Of a stretch of DNA of 51,154 nucleotides, positions 47,148-51,154 are shown piece by piece (within the stretch, counting starts at the first letter, position 1; every line of letters starts with the position of its first letter). The notes beneath the pieces are model-generated. The model searched no databases. It was not told where the DNA came from and saw nothing but the letters and a program-made list of their open reading frames with translations. The position numbers and the translations under genes were made by a program. Source of the DNA: an uncultured Bacilli bacterium (GTDB lineage: Bacteria; Bacillota_I; Bacilli_A; RF39; UBA660); NCBI GenBank assembly GCA_944329375.1, contig CALVIB010000006.1, positions 1 through 51,154 on the forward strand. Direction: 5' to 3'.

Positions 47148-47840
47148 TTAACTATTTTTATTCTTAATAAATTCCCTAAGCATCTTAGTTAAAGCTCTTT
47201 TTTCAATTCTAGAAACATAACTTCTAGAAATACCCATTTCTTTCGCAATTTCCTTTTGAGTTATCTCATCTTTACCATCTAAACCATATCTTTTAATAAT
47301 AATTTCTTTTTCTCTATCAGTCAAAACATTAAAATATTTTTTTAGTAATTTCACATTATTTTGTATATGTATATCTAAAGCAAAATCAGGTTTATCGGTT
47401 TTCAAAATATCTAAAAAAGTAATTGCATTTCCTTCTTTATCAAAACCAATAGGCTCATCTATACTTATATTTTTATTATTTTTCTTATCTGACCTAAAAA
47501 ACATTAAAATCTCATTTTCAATGCATCTCGCACAGTAAGTAGTAAGTCTAGTTTTATATTTAAAAGAATAGCTATCAACCCCTTTAATTAAACCAATAGT
47601 CCCAATACTAATTAAATCATCAGACATATCAGACCCATGGTCATATTTTTTCACAATATGAGCAACCAATCTTAAATTATGTTCTATAAGTTTATTTCTT
47701 GCTTCCATATCTCCCATATTGGCTAATTTAATATATTTTTCTTCATCTTCCTTAGAAAGTGGGTCAGGAAAAACATTATTAGAATAAGAAGCTGTAAAAA
47801 GATAAAAATCTTTAAATAGTTTCTTCAAAAAATCAAACAT
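47148..47840 (-). CDS. sigK: Sporulation sigma factor, SigK-like
   Basis: A 230-aa sigma-70 family factor. N-terminal pro-like stretch with hydrophobic FYLFTASYSN (about 12-21), then PDPLSKEDEEKYI and the region 2 core NLRLVAHIVKKYD with SIGTIGLIKGVDSY and RLTTYCARCIENEILMFFR. Region 4 is VLTDREKEIIIKRYGLDG and KEIAKEMGISRSYVSRIEK. It matches SigK (and closely SigE), the late mother-cell factors made as precursors. The gene is intact with no skin-type interruption. Single gene; the ribosome-binding site AGAGGTGTG lies just before the ATG. Confidence 0.88.
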   Translation of the reverse strand: MFDFLKKLFKDFYLFTASYSNNVFPDPLSKEDEEKYIKLANMGDMEARNKLIEHNLRLVAHIVKKYDHGSDMSDDLISIGTIGLIKGVDSYSFKYKTRLTTYCARCIENEILMFFRSDKKNNKNISIDEPIGFDKEGNAITFLDILKTDKPDFALDIHIQNNVKLLKKYFNVLTDREKEIIIKRYGLDGKDEITQKEIAKEMGISRSYVSRIEKRALTKMLREFIKNKNS

Positions 47841-47912
47841 ATCACACCTCTAATAAAATTATATGTGATAAAAAAATTATAATACAAAAAAAACTAAGGA
47901 ATAATCCTTAAT

Positions 47913-48482
47913 TTATATATGATTTATTATATTCATTAAAAAGACAAATCCCATAGAAGCAGTAACAAAACATAAAACCACACAATCTAAAAATGTTCTA
48001 GTTAAACTTCCGTTAGAAAAAGCAATACCTTGTTTAGTAGCTTTAGTTAAAGATTTTCCTTTACTTTGACTAGGAGAATTACTTTCTAAATCAGGCTTTG
48101 TATCTTCATCATATATTCTATGAAGTTCTGCTTGAATAGCTTTTAATTCAGCTAAATCAACACTGTCAATTTCTCTAGTTTTATCTAACTCATCATTACC
48201 TTCCGCACTATAATTAGTTTGATTTGAATTAGTAGAATCTTTTAACCCAGTATCATATCTTTTCTTATCGTGTAATAGTTCTTCATAAAATGAACTATTA
48301 GAATATGGCTCACTCACACTAGAATCACTTGTCACATAACCCATATCATCAGAAGTAGTTCTATCATCATCCCATTCTTCAAACAATCTTTCAATAGCTT
48401 CTAAATTTTGACTAGTTTTCACTTCTGGATTAACATCAGACATATGGTCATCCTGACCAAAATTATTCATTTTATCGTTCAT
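47913..48482 (-). CDS. Tail-anchored hypothetical protein
   Basis: A 189-aa acidic, Ser/Asn/Asp-rich and probably disordered protein with a single hydrophobic helix at its C-terminus (TFLDCVVLCFVTASMGFVFL, about 163-182). A short helix region lies at DLAELKAIQAELHRIYDED. ATG 48482 is chosen because AGGAGG lies 8 bases before it; the frame extends upstream without a ribosome-binding site. The bulk should face the cytoplasm. Located between sigK and the padR operon, with no recognised family. Confidence 0.7.
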   Translation of the reverse strand: MNDKMNNFGQDDHMSDVNPEVKTSQNLEAIERLFEEWDDDRTTSDDMGYVTSDSSVSEPYSNSSFYEELLHDKKRYDTGLKDSTNSNQTNYSAEGNDELDKTREIDSVDLAELKAIQAELHRIYDEDTKPDLESNSPSQSKGKSLTKATKQGIAFSNGSLTRTFLDCVVLCFVTASMGFVFLMNIINHI

Positions 48483-48548
48483 CTTATGGCCTCCTATTAA
48501 AATAAGTATACTACAAATATAAACTATTTTCAATAAAAATACCATTAG

Positions 48549-48613
48549 TTGACAAACGCCTAACTACTTTTTATAATTTAGTACTTGACAATGCAAGGTA
48601 GTTGGAATATAAT
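48549..48613 (+). promoter_or_regulatory. Two tandem consensus promoters with PadR-type operator halves
   Basis: P1: TTGACA (48549-48554), 17 bp, TATAAT (48572-48577). P2: TTGACA (48585-48590), 17 bp, TATAAT (48608-48613). Both match the sigma-A consensus at all 12 positions. AACTACTT (48562-48569) in the P1 spacer and AAGGTAGTT (48596-48604) in the P2 spacer form an inverted pair, a likely operator for the PadR protein encoded downstream. Confidence 0.85.
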
Positions 48614-48632
48614 GTCAATAAAGAGGTGATTT

Positions 48633-48950
48633 ATGAACTCACAATTTAAAAAAGGCGTTTTAGAACTTATTGTTTTAGTATCTGTAAATAAAAAAGATAT
48701 GTATGGTTATGAATTAGTACTTGAAGTTTCTAAGGTAGTTGATGTAAATGAAGGAACAATTTATCCATTACTTAAAAGACTGACTAATGAAAATTATTTT
48801 GAAACATATATGCAAGAATCTACCGAAGGACCATCTAGAAAATATTATAAAATAACAGTATTAGGTAAAAGTAGACTAAAAGAATTAAAAAAAGCATGGC
48901 AAGAATTTAGTGATTCGGTTAATGAATTTATTAGAAAGAGTGATTGTTGA
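48633..48950 (+). CDS. PadR-family transcriptional repressor
   Basis: A 105-aa winged-helix protein: FKKGVLELIVLVSVNKKDMY, then GYELVLEVSKVVDVNEGTIY and PLLKRLTNENYFE with the GPSRKYYKIT wing. It lacks the C-terminal dimerisation helix of the larger PadR class (subfamily 2, about 110 aa). Its stop overlaps the DUF1700 gene start (TGATG), the standard pairing for this subfamily, in which the repressor controls its membrane partner. Autoregulation through the two operator halves is likely. Confidence 0.93.
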   Translation: MNSQFKKGVLELIVLVSVNKKDMYGYELVLEVSKVVDVNEGTIYPLLKRLTNENYFETYMQESTEGPSRKYYKITVLGKSRLKELKKAWQEFSDSVNEFIRKSDC

Positions 48951-50371
48951 TGAATAAAAAAGAATTTTTAAACAAATTAGAAAAAGCACTGGCAATATTA
49001 AATGAAAAAGAAAGAAAAGATATTATCGATGAATACAAAGCTACCATTGAAGAAAAAGTAAAACATGGACAAACAGAAGAAGAAGCAGTAGAAGATTTTG
49101 GAAATATAGATGAATTAGTAAGCGGTATATTAGATGCTTATAAAATAGACCCAGACTATAATCACAAAGAAGGAAATTTAAGTAAGTTTACTGAAGAAGG
49201 AGAAAGATTAATAAAAAAAGGTGCGAATAAATTAGCTGATATGACACGAGAATTTGCAGATAACATTAAAGATAATGATGCCGAAATGAATTTAAATCTT
49301 GCCTTTGAAATAATAATCAAAATATTTTTCGCATTAATTATTTTAGCTATAATAACAATTCCTTTAAGATTTATAGGAAGTATAGGATTTTCTTTGGCTG
49401 AAACATTCTTTGAGCCATTTAGCTTTATAATAAAAATAATTATCTTTATCCTTTTTATCGCTCTTTATTTAAGTATAGGATTCTTGATAATTATAAATTT
49501 ATTTAAACAATATTTTAAAAAGGAAAATAAAACATTAGAATCAAAAGATAAAATAGATAAGCAAAATGGTATTCATAATTTAAAAAAAGATGAAACAAAA
49601 GCTAAGGAAGTTAAAATAATTCAAAGGACTGGTCCCACCGTTGGCTCCGTATTCTTATTAATCTTAAAAATATGGGTAATTATATTTATTTTGTTGCCAT
49701 TATTTTGTATTGATATTTTTTCTTCATTAGGTCTAATACTTTCTATATTTTATTGGATAAAAGGTATCAATTTACTAGGTTTAACTTTATTGATGTTAGG
49801 TATATCATTATTATTTATATGGTTTACTATTATTATATTTAATTTAACATTTTCTAAAGGAAAAACAACTATAATTCCATTTTTTGTAGGCTTAATAATA
49901 ACTGTATTTGGAGCGCTTTTCTTTATTGATATGGTAACAAATATCGAGTATATTAATGAAGCACCATTATATAAAAAAGAAATTATAACAAAAAATTTTA
50001 CTTCAGATAATCCATATTATATAAATAGCACTTTAAACGGAAATATTACTAAAAAAATAGACAATACCATGAAAGATAATGAATTAATACTTAAAATTAC
50101 TTACCATAAAGATGATACAATCATTGATATATATAATGAATCAGAATATGTTTTTTCTGATGATACTTGCACCTATAATAATACTTGTGAAAAAAACTAT
50201 AACTACATATCTTTAAATTATGATTATAGTAATAATTATGAAAAAAATAGATATAACGAATTTATTGATAATTTAAAAGAAAATAAAATATATAATTATT
50301 CTAAATTAAATGAAGCAAACATAGCAATAATAGCAAATGAAAATACAATGAAATCAATTAAAATAAATTAA
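48950..50371 (+). CDS. DUF1700/HAAS-domain membrane protein
   Basis: A 473-aa membrane protein. The N-terminal HAAS/DUF1700 signature (EFLNKLEKALAILNEKERKD, then EEEAVEDFGNIDELVSGILD) covers residues 3-65. About six hydrophobic helices lie in two groups (about 120-185 and 225-325), and an outer domain of about 135 aa with two cysteines (C395-C401 region) completes it. Such proteins accompany PadR regulators and are thought to respond to envelope stress. ATG 48950 overlaps the padR stop. It is longer than typical DUF1700 proteins (about 200 aa) because of the outer part. Confidence 0.88.
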   Translation: MNKKEFLNKLEKALAILNEKERKDIIDEYKATIEEKVKHGQTEEEAVEDFGNIDELVSGILDAYKIDPDYNHKEGNLSKFTEEGERLIKKGANKLADMTREFADNIKDNDAEMNLNLAFEIIIKIFFALIILAIITIPLRFIGSIGFSLAETFFEPFSFIIKIIIFILFIALYLSIGFLIIINLFKQYFKKENKTLESKDKIDKQNGIHNLKKDETKAKEVKIIQRTGPTVGSVFLLILKIWVIIFILLPLFCIDIFSSLGLILSIFYWIKGINLLGLTLLMLGISLLFIWFTIIIFNLTFSKGKTTIIPFFVGLIITVFGALFFIDMVTNIEYINEAPLYKKEIITKNFTSDNPYYINSTLNGNITKKIDNTMKDNELILKITYHKDDTIIDIYNESEYVFSDDTCTYNNTCEKNYNYISLNYDYSNNYEKNRYNEFIDNLKENKIYNYSKLNEANIAIIANENTMKSIKIN

Positions 50372-50516
50372 AAAACGCTTTAAATTATAATGCTATTTAA
50401 TAAATATCATTTATGAAATACATCGCATATAGTAAACAATAAAAAATATTATACTAAAAAAATATATTAAAGTAGTATAAATGTACTTAATTATAAATTA
50501 ATTAGTGTAACCAATT

Positions 50517-50539
50517 AAGGGCTAAAAGCTCTTTTTTTC
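50517..50539 (+). terminator. Terminator in the intergenic region before the last gene
   Basis: AAGGGCT (50517-50523), loop AAA, AGCTCTT (50527-50533) and a T run to 50539. The rest of 50372-50585 is AT-rich, with the 13-mer GCATATAGTAAAC at 50425-50437 also found before the SSB gene (9061-9073). Confidence 0.75.
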
Positions 50540-50585
50540 ATACCTAAAATTTGTTATAATATTAATAATAGAAAAGGGGAAAAAT

Positions 50586-51083
50586 ATGACAAATGAAGAT
50601 GTATTAAATCAAAGGTTAAAATTAGAATTTTTAAACCCAGTTTATGATATTTTAGATGATGCAATAAAATATACTAAAGATAAATATAATTATCAAAAAT
50701 ATGACTTAGTAAAATTAATTATGATGATATATAACAAAGATTATTCATTTATAAGTAATTATAATGATTATAGAACTCAGTTTAAACTATTAAATGAATA
50801 TTTTAGAAAAGAATTTAACCATAGTGTAATAACATTTTTGATGATAAAAACCGTTTTAAAATATAAAGGAACAGATAAATATGATATTATAACTTCCGAT
50901 ATAGCCCAAATAGAAACAATATTAAGAACAAAAAAGAAATCAAAACCAAAAGATTTATGTATTTTTTCATACCCAATCGAAAATGAAAAATATAATGATT
51001 TAATGATGGATATAGAAGCTAATGATAATTTTAAATATGCACTTGCCATCACATATGATAAAATCCAAAATACAAGAGATTAA
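50586..51083 (+). CDS. Hypothetical protein
   Basis: A 165-aa mostly helical soluble protein rich in Tyr, Asn and Lys, with no Cys-rich or membrane region apart from one Cys (KDLCIFSYP). It starts after AAAGGGG, with a TATAAT-like -10 (50555-50560 region). I do not recognise a family. The gene is complete within the window and stands alone, followed by AT-rich sequence to the end at 51154. Confidence 0.7.
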   Translation: MTNEDVLNQRLKLEFLNPVYDILDDAIKYTKDKYNYQKYDLVKLIMMIYNKDYSFISNYNDYRTQFKLLNEYFRKEFNHSVITFLMIKTVLKYKGTDKYDIITSDIAQIETILRTKKKSKPKDLCIFSYPIENEKYNDLMMDIEANDNFKYALAITYDKIQNTRD

Positions 51084-51154
51084 ATTTAATACTTAATGCA
51101 CGCAGATAGATTATAAATTAATTTAATGACTTAATGCCCACAATTTTTACATAA

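Overview
This is a very AT-rich bacterial window using the standard stop codons (TGA is used as a stop). The gene set points to a low-GC Bacillota of the Bacilli type: era-recO-glyS, sepF-divIVA-ileS, T-box leaders, SufU-type Fe-S scaffold, a DinR/LexA-type SOS box. It also carries endospore genes (spoVS, the yqfC-yqfD pair, and a sigma-K/sigma-E type factor). An uncultured gut lineage near Erysipelotrichales/RF39 fits, but that placement is inference.

Layout. 1-4.6 kb: tRNA-Gly, a Nudix protein, an SOS-boxed Y-family polymerase with a YolD partner, rarA and spoVS. 4.7-8.9 kb: a hypothetical gene, sufU, then a scar (tnpB 5' fragment fused to a truncated, frameshifted surface-protein gene), then sufB and a small membrane protein. 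9-13.8 kb: a short SSB, two divergent XRE regulators, pyrimidine-nucleoside phosphorylase and recG. RecG is bracketed by two candidate small RNAs, each with its own promoter and terminator.

14.06-25.82 kb: a mobile element of about 11.8 kb, bounded by near-identical 19-bp repeats of the form GGTACC-N5-GGTACC. It holds a tyrosine integrase, a CI-like repressor, a divergent early operon (small DNA-binding protein, replication initiator with 15-bp iterons, helicase-loader-like protein, HNH nuclease) and a cargo block. The cargo is an XRE controller, a C5 methyltransferase, an N6-adenine methyltransferase, an IS3 remnant, an HNH restriction endonuclease and a DUF4365-like nuclease-fold protein. 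No terminase, capsid, portal or tail gene is present, so it looks like a phage satellite or relic rather than a full prophage. Its immunity region holds the strongest novel signal. A promoter-to-terminator small RNA of about 100 nt carries 35 nt complementary (33/35) to the leader of the early operon. The complementarity starts one base after a 9-codon leader ORF and ends next to the Shine-Dalgarno of the first gene.

26-38 kb: a CsoR-like regulator with its operator inside its own promoter, a B3/B4 protein, a DUF1292 protein, a coiled-coil protein, NfeD plus SPFH, a PHP phosphoesterase, the cluster yqfC-yqfD-vanZ-ybeY-dgkA-era-yqzL-recO, and T-box-controlled glyS. 38-51 kb: a cell-wall amidase, sepF, divIVA, an isoleucine T-box heading the run hydrolase-murF-ddl-ileS, the sporulation sigma factor, a tail-anchored protein, padR with its DUF1700 membrane partner under two tandem consensus promoters, and a final hypothetical gene. 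No rRNA and no CRISPR array were seen.
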